NCBI RefSeq assembly: GCF_001661495.1
Contig: NZ_BDDT01000013.1
Span: 1 to 64,000, forward strand
DNA: 64,000 nucleotides
Reading direction: 5' to 3'
From: Pseudoalteromonas prydzensis
GTDB lineage: Bacteria > Pseudomonadota > Gammaproteobacteria > Enterobacterales > Alteromonadaceae
A model generated the notes under the pieces. It was not told where the DNA came from. It saw only the letters and a list, made by a program, of their open reading frames with translations, and searched no databases. Of the stretch, positions 1 through 8,508 are shown piece after piece. A program made the translations under genes and the position numbers. How positions within the stretch are numbered: position 1 is the stretch's first letter; each line of letters begins with the position of its first letter.

Positions 1-160
1 TCGTTGCTGTTCTTTTCCCGTTTTTGTTCTGTTTTCTGTTTTACGGTTCCGTGTGTCGTTGTTCCGTGATGATGTCTCTTCGTGGCATTCTTTGATGGGT
101 AGTCCTTGCCGTGCGTGCTTTAGTGTAGGAGCTGGCTGTGCCTCGACTTGTGTTGCAGAA
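1..160. other. Window edge, no gene recognised
   Basis: No convincing coding region is seen on either strand. The first 60 bases are strikingly T-rich on the + strand. The only open frame that crosses this stretch runs straight into the 7-bp tandem repeat and has no family resemblance, so it is not called. Confidence 0.5.
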
Positions 161-280
161 TCGGGCTTCGGGCTTCGGGCTTCGGGCTTCGGGCTTCGGG
201 CTTCGGGCTTCGGGCTTCGGGCTTCGGGCTTCGGGCTTCGGGCTTCGGGCTTCGGGCTTCGGGCTTCGGGCTTCGGGCTT
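161..280. repeat. 7-bp tandem repeat, about 17 copies of TCGGGCT
   Basis: The heptamer TCGGGCT is repeated head to tail without visible interruption for about 120 bases. A period of 7 gives a repeating 7-residue peptide in any frame that crosses it, which creates a false open frame. It is a minisatellite-like array, probably variable in copy number between strains. It is followed at once by a dispersed-repeat fragment (285-306). Confidence 0.95.
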
Positions 281-284
281 ACAT

Positions 285-306
285 TGTAGGTCGTGCTTTA
301 GCGCGT
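285..306 (+). repeat. 22-bp dispersed repeat, left copy
   Basis: This 22-mer, TGTAGGTCGTGC followed by TTTAGCGCGT, recurs as a perfect inverted copy at 1157-1178 on the other side of the thioesterase gene. The same type of motif (GTAGG ... GCGCG) occurs in the larger repeat blocks around 5.1-5.9 kb, so this is probably a fragment of a dispersed family. Confidence 0.8.
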
Positions 307-397
307 CAAGTGTTTAAGGGCTAAATAAATGCTTTAACTCTAGCTTTGTGTCATTACTGTATGGCCAAGCATAATGAGTAAGGCATAATCCCACAGC

Positions 398-799
398 TTA
401 GATCTTGCTTATCGTCCCAAGAGCGACAGCAACTAGTTTTTCTTCACCGCTTTGTTGAACGAAAACTTTACACTCACAAGTAGATTGACGTTTACCTGCA
501 TGCAATACATTTGCCTTTGCTACCAAACGCTCACCAATTGAAGGACGGACGTAATTTATTTTGTACTCTAATGTTACACATGCACCTAGCACTGACGCGC
601 CTGCAAATGTTATGCAGTTATCAGCCATGTAACTAACCACACCACCATGAACAAAACCGTTATTTTGCTTTAGCTCTTCTTTAATTTCTAAACGTAACTC
701 AGCATAACCTGCTTCGAACTTTTCAAGCTCCGCACCTAATAAATTACTAAATGATTGCTGCGCTAATATTTCCTTTCCAGTTTTTAATGTAACTTCCAA
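398..799 (-). CDS. PaaI-family hotdog-fold thioesterase
   Basis: Predicted cytoplasmic acyl-CoA thioesterase of the PaaI/YbgC-like hotdog superfamily, 133 residues, the normal length for a single hotdog domain. The family signature is visible: N46-N47-G48, then H51-G52-G53 and an acidic residue, D60, that usually serves in catalysis. The start is a TTG (797-799) rather than ATG, chosen because a strong AGGAG ribosome-binding site lies 7 bases upstream and no suitable ATG follows. The gene stands alone between repeat-rich spacers, so neighbours do not indicate the substrate; an aromatic or medium-chain acyl-CoA is possible. Confidence 0.85.
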   Translation of the reverse strand: MEVTLKTGKEILAQQSFSNLLGAELEKFEAGYAELRLEIKEELKQNNGFVHGGVVSYMADNCITFAGASVLGACVTLEYKINYVRPSIGERLVAKANVLHAGKRQSTCECKVFVQQSGEEKLVAVALGTISKI

Positions 800-1024
800 T
801 TGTTTACTCCTTTATTTGAATCTTGAAATTTAACATAATAAACAGTCGAAAATCCTTTGCTAAAATTAAGCAAGCATTGTTGGTCGTTGTTGTGGTCAAT
901 ATCTCTACTGGTTTAGTGCTCATTTCTTTACTTCATATACTTTTAACAAATTAGCTAAGGTATTACTATCACTAAGTTTTTGTTCAGCTTAAAGCAAAAT
1001 CAGATAAGGCAATTTGAACACCAT

Positions 1025-1067
1025 ACAATCGGGGCTAAAGCACCCTCCTACGATTTTTCCTTGGCAC
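1025..1067 (+). repeat. 43-bp direct repeat, copy 1
   Basis: This 43-base sequence, beginning ACAATCGGGGCTAAAGCACC and ending TTTCCTTGGCAC, is repeated identically at 1290-1332, 265 bases downstream. It contains a CTCCTACGA segment that resembles the GTAGG-type motifs of the other repeats in the window. Confidence 0.9.
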
Positions 1068-1156
1068 GGCGTTTCAGCACTAAATCTGACAGCTGAAAGC
1101 TTATGGCTGACGGCTTGGGCTCTGGCTGTTGGGTTTCGCTGCGCTCTACCCAACCT

Positions 1157-1178
1157 ACGCGCTAAAGCACGACCTACA
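1157..1178 (-). repeat. 22-bp dispersed repeat, inverted copy
   Basis: Exact reverse complement of 285-306. Together the two copies flank the thioesterase gene. The surrounding bases (1140-1204) look like a longer fragment of the same repeat family. Confidence 0.8.
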
Positions 1179-1289
1179 TAGACAACGTGCGAAACAAGTT
1201 TCACGCCTACAAGGTATTACAAACAATCGAAAAAAGCGGCAAGAATAATCGGGCGCAAGCGCCATAAAATCAGTGATAAAGCTCCCAAA

Positions 1290-1332
1290 ACAATCGGGGC
1301 TAAAGCACCCTCCTACGATTTTTCCTTGGCAC
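1290..1332 (+). repeat. 43-bp direct repeat, copy 2
   Basis: Identical to 1025-1067 over all 43 bases, in the same orientation. Confidence 0.9.
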
Positions 1333-1383
1333 TATCCTCAAATTAAAAACTGACGGCTTAAAGCTTACAGCTCTGTATAAAAA

Positions 1384-1420
1384 AACCCGCGCTGCGTTTA
1401 ACACAGTGCGGGCTTTTAAA
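1384..1420 (-). terminator. Rho-independent terminator of tkt
   Basis: On the - strand a GC-rich hairpin (arms at 1386-1395 and 1403-1412, with G-U pairing) is followed by a run of seven T residues. It lies just beyond the tkt stop codon. Confidence 0.8.
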
Positions 1421-1435
1421 TTTCAATCGTAAAGA

Positions 1436-3427
1436 TTAAAACAATTCGTTGGCTTTGTTTACGATGTTTTCTACCGTGAAGCCAAAGTGCTCAAACAGCT
1501 CATTAGCTGGTGCTGACTCACCAAAGGTAGTCATACCAACAACAGCGCCGTTTAAGCCAACATACTTATACCAGTAATCGGCAATGCCGGCTTCTACTGC
1601 AACGCGGCGTGTAACTGCAGCTGGTAATACGCTTTCTTTGTAAGCGGCGTCTTGGGCATCAAATACATCGGTAGATGGCATTGATACAACACGTACTTTT
1701 TTACCTTGCTTACGCAGTTCAGCGGCTGAATCTTGTGCTAATTGCACCTCAGAGCCAGTTGCGATTAAGATAAGCTCAGGCTCACCATCACAGCTCAGTA
1801 CATAACCACCTTTTTTCACATCGCTTAATTGCTGTGCTGAGCGAGTTTGCTGCTCAAGGCCTTGGCGAGTAAAGATAAGTGATGTTGGGCCGTCTTTACG
1901 TTCAATGGCTTGTTGCCATGCAATTGCAGACTCAACTTGGTCACACGGGCGCCAGTTAACAAGGTTTGGCGTTAAACGCATGCTAGCAATTTGCTCTACT
2001 GGTTGGTGAGTTGGGCCATCTTCACCTAAACCAATTGAATCGTGCGTGTATACAAAAATACTTGGCACTTTCATCAACGCAGCCATACGTACTGCATTAC
2101 GTGCGTATTCCATGAACATTAAGAAAGTAGCGCCGTAAGGAATAAAGCCTTTATGCAGTGCAATACCATTCATAATCGCTGACATACCAAACTCACGTAC
2201 GCCGTAATAGATGTAGTTACCGCTTGCGTCATTCGCTTCAAGGCCTTTCGAGCCTTTCCAAATTGTTAGGTTAGAACCGGCTAAATCTGCAGAGCCGCCC
2301 ATAAATTCAGGTAATAACGGGCCAAATGCGTTTAGTGCATCTTGCGACGCTTTACGCGATGCAGGATTTGCTGGGTTTGCGTCTAGTTGCTCAATATACG
2401 CTTGTGATTTTTCAGCCCAATCAGCTGGTAGCTCTGAGCTTGTGCGGCGTTTAAATTCGGCGGCTAATTCTGGGTGTGCAGCGGCGTATGCGGCAAATTT
2501 CTCATCCCAGCTAGCTTCAAGTTGCTTACCTTTTTCTTTGCCATCCCACTCGCTGTATATATCAGCTGGGATTTCAAATGCCTCGCCAGTCCAACCAAGG
2601 AACTCACGAGCAGCTTTAATTTCGTCTTCACCTAGTGGTGCGCCGTGACAATCATGGCTACCTGATTTATTTGGTGAACCGTAACCAATTACTGTTTTAC
2701 AACAAATAAGCGTTGGCTTGTCAGTCACACTGCGTGCTTCTTCGATGGCTGCGCGAATTGCATCTGAATCATGGCCGTCAACATTACTTACTACATGCCA
2801 ACCGTAAGCTTTAAAGCGTGCTGGGGTATCATCACTAAACCAGCCTTCCACTTCACCATCGATTGAAATACCGTTGTCATCCCAAAACGCCACTAACTTA
2901 CCAAGGCCTAATGTGCCGGCAAGTGAACAGGCTTCATGAGAAATACCTTCCATTAAGCAACCATCGCCTAAGAACGTATATGTGTGGTGATCAACAATCT
3001 CATGGCCTTCACGGTTAAATTGTGCCGCTAATGCTTTTTCAGCAATCGCCATACCGACTGCATTTGTGATCCCTTGACCAAGTGGGCCCGTAGTGGTTTC
3101 AATCCCTGGTGCATAACCGTACTCTGGGTGACCCGGTGTTTTTGAATGCATTTGACGGAAGTTTTTAATTTCCTCAATTGGCAAATCATAACCACTTAAG
3201 TGCAATAGAGAATAAATAAGCATTGAACCGTGGCCGTTTGAGAGTATAAATCGATCTCTGTCTACCCACTCTGGATTTGTTGGATTATGATTTAGATAAT
3301 CGCGCCATAGTACTTCTGCGATATCAGCCATGCCCATAGGGGCTCCAGGGTGGCCTGATTTGGCCTGTTGTACTGCGTCCATTGATAAGACGCGAATAGC
3401 ATTTGCAAGTTCTTTGCGAGACGGCAT
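1436..3427 (-). CDS. tkt: Transketolase
   Basis: Thiamine-diphosphate enzyme of the non-oxidative pentose phosphate pathway that moves two-carbon ketol units between sugar phosphates; cytoplasmic dimer. The start at 3427 gives 663 residues beginning [12 protein letters not shown], the usual length for this family, and has an AGGAGA ribosome-binding site; an in-frame start at 3484 would add 19 residues with no homology. Seen in order: the N-terminal thiamine-pyrophosphate domain with GHGSM and the GDGCLMEG cofactor-binding motif, the central pyrimidine-binding domain ([14 protein letters not shown]), and the C-terminal transketolase domain. It is transcribed leftward, divergent from metK, with its own terminator. 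Confidence 0.98.
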   Translation of the reverse strand: MPSRKELANAIRVLSMDAVQQAKSGHPGAPMGMADIAEVLWRDYLNHNPTNPEWVDRDRFILSNGHGSMLIYSLLHLSGYDLPIEEIKNFRQMHSKTPGHPEYGYAPGIETTTGPLGQGITNAVGMAIAEKALAAQFNREGHEIVDHHTYTFLGDGCLMEGISHEACSLAGTLGLGKLVAFWDDNGISIDGEVEGWFSDDTPARFKAYGWHVVSNVDGHDSDAIRAAIEEARSVTDKPTLICCKTVIGYGSPNKSGSHDCHGAPLGEDEIKAAREFLGWTGEAFEIPADIYSEWDGKEKGKQLEASWDEKFAAYAAAHPELAAEFKRRTSSELPADWAEKSQAYIEQLDANPANPASRKASQDALNAFGPLLPEFMGGSADLAGSNLTIWKGSKGLEANDASGNYIYYGVREFGMSAIMNGIALHKGFIPYGATFLMFMEYARNAVRMAALMKVPSIFVYTHDSIGLGEDGPTHQPVEQIASMRLTPNLVNWRPCDQVESAIAWQQAIERKDGPTSLIFTRQGLEQQTRSAQQLSDVKKGGYVLSCDGEPELILIATGSEVQLAQDSAAELRKQGKKVRVVSMPSTDVFDAQDAAYKESVLPAAVTRRVAVEAGIADYWYKYVGLNGAVVGMTTFGESAPANELFEHFGFTVENIVNKANELF

Positions 3428-3586
3428 GAATTCTCCTACCTTTAACTGTATTTGCGCTGGTTGTTGTGTGTTTTTCAAGAACACCCATTCTTACTTATTG
3501 TGGGGGCTGTGTGCAATTAAAAACCCTGATTAAATTGGCTATTATGAAAATTTTTTAAGAACAAAAAGTTATTAGTAATTTTATTT

Positions 3587-3602
3587 AGACGTCTAGGCGT
3601 AA
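3587..3602 (+). promoter_or_regulatory. Candidate MetJ operator (met box pair)
   Basis: The sequence AGACGTCT at 3587-3594 is a perfect match to the known MetJ met-box consensus. It is followed without a gap by a weaker box, AGGCGTAA (5 of 8). MetJ binds tandem 8-bp boxes with S-adenosylmethionine as corepressor. The site lies about 100 bases upstream of metK, the SAM synthetase gene, as expected for feedback control. The weak second box lowers confidence slightly. Confidence 0.7.
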
Positions 3603-3704
3603 AAACACTATGCAACTATGGTTGTTTTAGATAAAATACGCCCCTTAATTTTTTAGCGCTCTTACCGACGTTTGTGAAGCGCAATATTTGTGAGCAGAAA
3701 GACA

Positions 3705-4856
3705 ATGGCAAAACATTTATTTACTTCTGAATCTGTTTCTGAAGGTCATCCGGATAAAATCGCGGACCAAATCTCTGACGCGGTACTTGATGCCATCTTA
3801 GAACAAGATTCTCATGCCCGTGTTGCGTGTGAAACTTACGTTAAGACTGGTATGGTTATGGTTGGTGGTGAAATCACTACTAGCGCATGGGTTGATATTG
3901 AAGAAATCACTCGTAAAACTGTACGTGAAATTGGCTACACGCATTCAGACATGGGTTTTGATGCTGATTCTTGTGCAATTTTAAACACTATCGGTAAGCA
4001 ATCACCTGATATCAACCAAGGTGTTGACCGTACTAGCCCTGAAGAACAAGGCGCTGGTGACCAAGGTTTAATGTTTGGTTACGCATGTAACGAAACAGAA
4101 GTACTTATGCCTGCACCTATCACTTACTCTCATCGTTTAGTACAGCGTCAAGCGCAAGTACGTAAAAGCGGCGAGTTAAACTGGTTACGTCCTGATGCAA
4201 AATCACAAGTTACTTTTGCATATGAAAACGGCAAACCAGTAGGCATTGACGCAGTAGTACTTTCTACTCAACACAGTGAAGACATTTCACAGAAAGATTT
4301 AGTAGAAGCTGTGATGGAAACAATCATCAAGCCAGTATTGCCTGCAGAGCTTATCTCTAAAGCAACTAAGTTCTTTATCAACCCGACTGGCCGTTTTGTT
4401 ATCGGTGGCCCTATGGGTGACTGTGGTCTTACTGGTCGTAAAATCATCGTTGATACTTACGGCGGTATGGCTCGTCACGGTGGCGGTGCTTTCTCTGGTA
4501 AAGATCCATCAAAAGTTGACCGCTCAGCTGCATACGCTGCACGTTACGTTGCTAAAAACGTGGTTGCTGCTGGCCTTGCTGACAAGTGTGAGCTACAAGT
4601 ATCTTACGCAATCGGTGTTGCAGAGCCTACCTCAATCAGTGTTGAAACGTTTGGTACAAGTAAATTAGAAGAAGCTCGTTTAATCGAACTTATTCGTGAA
4701 CACTTTGACTTACGCCCATACGGCCTAATCCAAATGCTTGATCTTGAGCGCCCAATTTATCAACCAACAGCGGCTTACGGCCACTTTGGTCGCGATGAAT
4801 TCCCTTGGGAGCGTACTGACAAAGCAGACGCACTTCGCGCAGCCGCTGGTCTTTAA
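3705..4856 (+). CDS. metK: S-adenosylmethionine synthetase
   Basis: Makes S-adenosylmethionine from methionine and ATP; cytoplasmic and essential in most bacteria. The ATG at 3705 gives 383 residues starting [18 protein letters not shown], the canonical N-terminus; a GTG five codons upstream is in frame but would add an atypical MSRKT. Visible motifs are GHPDK (ATP binding), [12 protein letters not shown] and the glycine-rich [14 protein letters not shown] loop near residues 260-270. The protein is collinear with the E. coli enzyme as I remember it. A MetJ-like operator lies upstream and a strong terminator downstream, so it appears monocistronic. Confidence 0.98.
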   Translation: MAKHLFTSESVSEGHPDKIADQISDAVLDAILEQDSHARVACETYVKTGMVMVGGEITTSAWVDIEEITRKTVREIGYTHSDMGFDADSCAILNTIGKQSPDINQGVDRTSPEEQGAGDQGLMFGYACNETEVLMPAPITYSHRLVQRQAQVRKSGELNWLRPDAKSQVTFAYENGKPVGIDAVVLSTQHSEDISQKDLVEAVMETIIKPVLPAELISKATKFFINPTGRFVIGGPMGDCGLTGRKIIVDTYGGMARHGGGAFSGKDPSKVDRSAAYAARYVAKNVVAAGLADKCELQVSYAIGVAEPTSISVETFGTSKLEEARLIELIREHFDLRPYGLIQMLDLERPIYQPTAAYGHFGRDEFPWERTDKADALRAAAGL

Positions 4857-4880
4857 TACCAGCCTCTGGGTGAATGCAGA

Positions 4881-4905
4881 AAAAGCGCCAATTGGCGCTT
4901 TTTTT
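4881..4905 (+). terminator. Terminator of metK
   Basis: A perfect palindrome GCGCCAATTGGCGC (4885-4898) flanked by A and T runs, ending in seven T residues. Confidence 0.9.
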
Positions 4906-4932
4906 ATGCCTGCTGATTATGTGCTTTAAGTA

Positions 4933-5093
4933 ATTTATTCACAAAGAGGTTATGAGGCGCTGCGCTTTAGAGAAGTAATTGAAAAAATAGCGGCTAGGTT
5001 TTAGGAAGTGGCTAGCTACTAGAGGGTATTCGAAGCCAGTGGCGTTTTTTCTCATTTGCTCTCATTCACTACTCTTTGTGCAAAAAAGTTTTT
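4933..5093 (+). repeat. Dispersed repeat block A (uninterrupted copy)
   Basis: This ~160-bp non-coding block runs from ATTTATTCACAAAGAGG to a CTTTGTGCAAAAAAGTTTT end. An inverted, diverged copy occurs at 11802-11909 plus 13241-13305, where it is split by the insertion sequence. The intact copy here includes the pre-insertion site (CACTTCCTAAAACCTAG on the - strand, near 4999-5015). Confidence 0.85.
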
Positions 5094-5109
5094 GATGGTG
5101 AGTATTATT

Positions 5110-5880
5110 TGTAGGCGAGTGGTTTGTCGCCGCGAAGGATAAAATGTTTGTCGCGAGGTAAACTCGCTGCTACCTAACGTAGGCGCGGGTTTACCCCGCG
5201 CAATTAAATAAAGTTGTTAATATCTTCTCTTCTCGGTGTAGCGCGCAGCGCCTCCTACCCTCAGTGGTAAATCGCTTGTCGCCATAAATGGCGACCTACA
5301 GAAGCGGGCTGGATGTTACTTGTAGGCGAGTTGCTTACCACCGCGAAGGTAAAGTTATTGTCGCGAGCTAAACTCGCTGCTACCTGACGTAGGCGCGGGT
5401 TTAGCCCGCGCAATTAAATAAAGTTGTTAATATCTTCTCTTCTCGGTGTAGCGCGCAGCGCCTCCTACCCTCAGTGGTAAATCGCTTGTCGCCATAAATG
5501 GCGACCTACAGAAGCGGGCTGGATGTTACTTGTAGGCGAGTTGCTTACCACCGCGAAGGTAAAGTTATTGTCGCGAGCTAAACTCGCTGCTACCTGACGT
5601 AGGCGCGGGTTTAGCCCGCGAGATTTAATGAAATGTTCTTTAAGTGATTAATTTACCACCGAGAACGCAGAGAAGAATTAGTGACTTTTTACTTTTGTAT
5701 TCTCAGTGTAGCGCGAAGCGCCTCCTGCCCTCAGTGGTAAATCGCTTGTCGCCATAAATGGCGACCTACTGGAGCGGGCTAGGTGTTACTTGTAGGCGAG
5801 TGGCTTGCCACCGCGAAGGATAAAATGTTTGTCGCGAGGTAAACTCGCTGCTACCTGGCGTAGGCGCGGGTTTAGCCCAA
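5110..5880 (+). repeat. Tandem array of ~210-bp non-coding repeat units
   Basis: Units begin with TGTAGGCGAG at 5110, 5321, 5531 and 5791. The spacings are 211 and 210 bases, then 260 where the third unit carries about 50 extra diverged bases; the fourth is truncated near 5880. Each unit is built from several short palindromes: a GCGCGGGTTTA-GCCCGCGC hairpin, GTAGCGCGCAGCGCCTCCTAC, and TTGTCGCCATAAATGGCGAC. Units 1 to 3 are almost identical over long stretches, implying recent duplication. No gene is seen on either strand. Confidence 0.9.
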
Positions 5881-5938
5881 GTAATTTAAACTAGGGGCTA
5901 GGGTGTATTCGGAACCCGTTGCGGTTTTGCCTCACTCC
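5881..5938. repeat. Fragment related to repeat block A
   Basis: A short segment with CTAGGGTGTATTCGGAACC resembles the matching part of block A (GAGGGTATTCGAAGCC) and of its copy near 11865-11890. It ends at the stop codon of dgkA. Confidence 0.55.
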
Positions 5939-6346
5939 CTAACCTATCCATATAAGTATTTTTTCATACCCTGCAACACCCCACACTATTAGCAAAACGA
6001 GTAGCGCTAGGCTAACTGCTGCTGAGGCAATATCTTTAGCACGCCCAGAAAGCACATGGTATTCAACGCCAACGCGATCTGTTAGTGCTTCAATAGCCGA
6101 GTTAAGTAATTCAACAATCAATAAAAATAAAAAGCTAACAACCAGCATCACCCAATGTTGCAATGATTGTGCAAGCCAAAATGATAATGGCAGTGACACA
6201 GCACCTAGCACCAGTTCTGTACGAAAAGCCGACTCTTCCTGATAAGCTGCTTTAAACCCCTTGATAGAGCATTGTGTTGCCTTAAAAATACGGCCTAAGC
6301 CGATACCGTTGGGCTTATTAACTAAATTAATGTTTGGTTTGTTCAT
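5939..6346 (-). CDS. dgkA: Diacylglycerol kinase, DgkA type
   Basis: Small inner-membrane kinase that phosphorylates diacylglycerol to phosphatidic acid, recycling the lipid left when head groups are transferred from phospholipids. At 135 residues it has the family length, with three hydrophobic segments (about 47-62, 64-80 and 105-128). The catalytic region ELLNSAIEALTD (79-90) carries the conserved E79, N82, E86 and D90. It starts 28 bases after the stop of the sulfatase gene and is probably in its operon; a phosphoglycerol or phosphoethanolamine transferase producing diacylglycerol would explain the pairing. Confidence 0.95.
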   Translation of the reverse strand: MNKPNINLVNKPNGIGLGRIFKATQCSIKGFKAAYQEESAFRTELVLGAVSLPLSFWLAQSLQHWVMLVVSFLFLLIVELLNSAIEALTDRVGVEYHVLSGRAKDIASAAVSLALLVLLIVWGVAGYEKILIWIG

Positions 6347-6374
6347 GTTTAGTATCTTTACAGCTCATTAGGAA

Positions 6375-8369
6375 TTATTTTTTGCCTTGAGTTAACAAAT
6401 GCCACGCTTGCGCCATGTATTGATTATACGCTTGCTCTGTTTCAGCATCGATCTCTTTAAACGCTTGTGTTTGTGTTGGCATTAGCTGTATTTTATCAAG
6501 GGAGTTTACAGCATAGTACTCATATAATGCGCTTAAATCACCTCGCCATAACTGCTTATTATTACGAACAGTTTGAAAGCCAAACACAGTACGCTCGGCT
6601 GTCGGTGAAAACAGTGACTGCCCTACGCTATAAAATGCTGTATTGGCGGGCGCTATTAAATTTAGCAATGTTGGTGCTATATCCATGTGACTAGCTATTT
6701 TTTGAGCGTTCAGCATGCTCGATTTAACCCCATTACCATAAATAACTAAAGGAACATGAGTCAACTCATATAAATTAGGACGTGGATGTAAATAACGCCG
6801 ACTATAGTGGTCACCAGTAATAATAAATAACGCATCCGGGTAGCGCTGCTGCATTTTACGTACAAATGACCCTAACATTTTATCGCTATACCATAAGTGT
6901 CCAAGCACATAAGGATCAAGTAGTTGTGTCTCTAACTCTTGAATTGCTGCAGGGTAATCTGCAGCAGATTTAAACGGGTAATCATACTGAGTTAGATCTA
7001 AATTAAAGGGTCCATGATAGCTGCCACTCATGATCACATTAAAGCTTTTTGCTTGAGTTTTCTCTGCAACTAAATCAAATAACTGGCCATCATCAATCCC
7101 CCAAACCCCGGCACTGCCTTTACCGCCAGCATCTGTGGCAGAGTACACCTTATCAGCGCCTTGGGAGAGGACATATTGGCCGATATTTTGCCATGACAAC
7201 AAACCGCCATAAAAAAATTGGCTGGTATAGCCCAGCTGTTCCAACTGATTGAATAACGATAATTTACTAGCTGGTTGCTGTGGACCAATAAGGCTCATAT
7301 TGACTCCCGCATAGGGGATCCCAGATAGAAGGCTGGATAACGAGTTCATGGTACTACTTGCTGCTGGCAACACGTTATCTAAATAAATACCTTTACTAGC
7401 TAGGCTTTTTAGCTCATTAGTTAAATTTAGTGACGCGTATTTGTGTTGTAACGGCCACGAATCGTAACTTTCCATCACAATAAAAAATACCTGTGAAGGT
7501 GCAGCCAACAGCGGCTCGCTGGTGTGTTGCTCTAATCCTGCTAATACATCTTGAGCAATTGTTACATTGTTCTTTAAGTACGGATTTGCCCCTTCTAAAC
7601 CATGGTTTTGTAGCTCGCTATAATCTTTTATTGCGTATACAAAGCTGCGAAATGGGTTGATAACTAAATTATTTAAAAATGGGTCATGGGTCACTGCAGA
7701 CCATTTTCGCGTGGCAGGGCGAGACTCGAACGAACCTCGAATAGCACAAACAAATAACACCACAATCAAAACGATTAAAAATGTTCGTTTCCACTTACAA
7801 TTAGTAAATATACGCTCTAAGAAACCATTCGATTGCTTATCAATGATGTGACATAACTTAAATGCAACCGCTAACAATAGCAATAAACTCAGTAGACTCC
7901 CCCATGGTTGATACTGCTTTATTGCCGTTAAAGCAATTGCTTGCTGGTCGTCGTGTAGCCCTTCAAACATAAAATAATTAAATTGGCTGCCGTATTCTGT
8001 AATGTAAGTAATGCTGGTTATGCAGAGTAAAATTGCAACCGCAAAAAAGAGTTTCGCTGTCAATATACGCACGACTCTGACCCAGTGTCCTAGCCGCAGC
8101 GGTTGTAAAATACAATTGAGTAGAAAAGGAATACTAAAACACACGCCACTAGCGGCGGAGTCAAATGCAAACCCTGTTTTTAACGCATTTAAAACAGTGT
8201 CTACATCTAACGAGGCAGTGATCCGGTTATGAAAATAAACTAAAAAGAACACCCGAAAGCTCATAAACAGCAAAACACCTGCAAACCACAGTGTCGCAAT
8301 ACGCCAACTTTCGTTAACAAATAAAAACCATCTGCTTGATTTAAATACTGATGATGCCAACACTTTCAC
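6375..8369 (-). CDS. LTA-synthase-like sulfatase-fold membrane transferase
   Basis: Inner-membrane protein of 664 residues with about five N-terminal transmembrane segments (within 1-215) and a periplasmic alkaline-phosphatase/sulfatase-fold domain. Visible active-site features are FFIVMESYDSW with E300 as metal ligand, the SSTMNS segment with T340 as probable nucleophile, H452, and ITGDHYSRR with D520-H521. The closest families are LtaS/OpgB-type phosphoglycerol transferases, which use phosphatidylglycerol and release diacylglycerol; EptA-type transferases are the alternative. The start is GTG at 8369 with AGGGA upstream. Its neighbour dgkA would remove the diacylglycerol product. The acceptor cannot be read from sequence. 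Confidence 0.85.
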   Translation of the reverse strand: MKVLASSVFKSSRWFLFVNESWRIATLWFAGVLLFMSFRVFFLVYFHNRITASLDVDTVLNALKTGFAFDSAASGVCFSIPFLLNCILQPLRLGHWVRVVRILTAKLFFAVAILLCITSITYITEYGSQFNYFMFEGLHDDQQAIALTAIKQYQPWGSLLSLLLLLAVAFKLCHIIDKQSNGFLERIFTNCKWKRTFLIVLIVVLFVCAIRGSFESRPATRKWSAVTHDPFLNNLVINPFRSFVYAIKDYSELQNHGLEGANPYLKNNVTIAQDVLAGLEQHTSEPLLAAPSQVFFIVMESYDSWPLQHKYASLNLTNELKSLASKGIYLDNVLPAASSTMNSLSSLLSGIPYAGVNMSLIGPQQPASKLSLFNQLEQLGYTSQFFYGGLLSWQNIGQYVLSQGADKVYSATDAGGKGSAGVWGIDDGQLFDLVAEKTQAKSFNVIMSGSYHGPFNLDLTQYDYPFKSAADYPAAIQELETQLLDPYVLGHLWYSDKMLGSFVRKMQQRYPDALFIITGDHYSRRYLHPRPNLYELTHVPLVIYGNGVKSSMLNAQKIASHMDIAPTLLNLIAPANTAFYSVGQSLFSPTAERTVFGFQTVRNNKQLWRGDLSALYEYYAVNSLDKIQLMPTQTQAFKEIDAETEQAYNQYMAQAWHLLTQGKK

Positions 8370-8508
8370 TGTCCCTAAAATAGATTTATCCCAAAAGGAA
8401 TTATTACCTACTTTAGTTACACAGACAATGTTGACTTTGTAATATTTTGTAATAAAACTGTTTAATTACAATGCATTAACAAAATGGTTAGTATCCTATT
8501 TTTAAGCA

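Larger units (their letters stand above)
800..1383. other. Gene-free spacer with dispersed repeats
   Basis: No credible gene is seen between the thioesterase and the transketolase terminator. The spacer carries two copies of a 43-bp direct repeat (1025-1067 and 1290-1332) and the right copy of a 22-bp inverted repeat (1157-1178). A short open frame on the - strand across 989-1204 consists of this repeat material and is not considered a gene. Confidence 0.7.

Noticed and set aside
53-289. Open frame on the + strand with a repeating SGFGLRA-type peptide
   Set aside because: It is produced by the 7-bp tandem repeat, has no ribosome-binding site and no family resemblance.
989-1204. Open frame on the - strand between the thioesterase and tkt genes
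   Set aside because: It consists of dispersed-repeat sequence (22-bp and 43-bp repeats) and encodes an Arg-rich peptide without homology.
3540-3704. SAM riboswitch upstream of metK
   Set aside because: No SAM-aptamer features were seen; a MetJ-type operator explains regulation better and is usual in gammaproteobacteria.
5110-5880. Possible CRISPR array
   Set aside because: Repeats are ~210 bp, contiguous and palindromic throughout, with no spacers of unique sequence and no cas genes.
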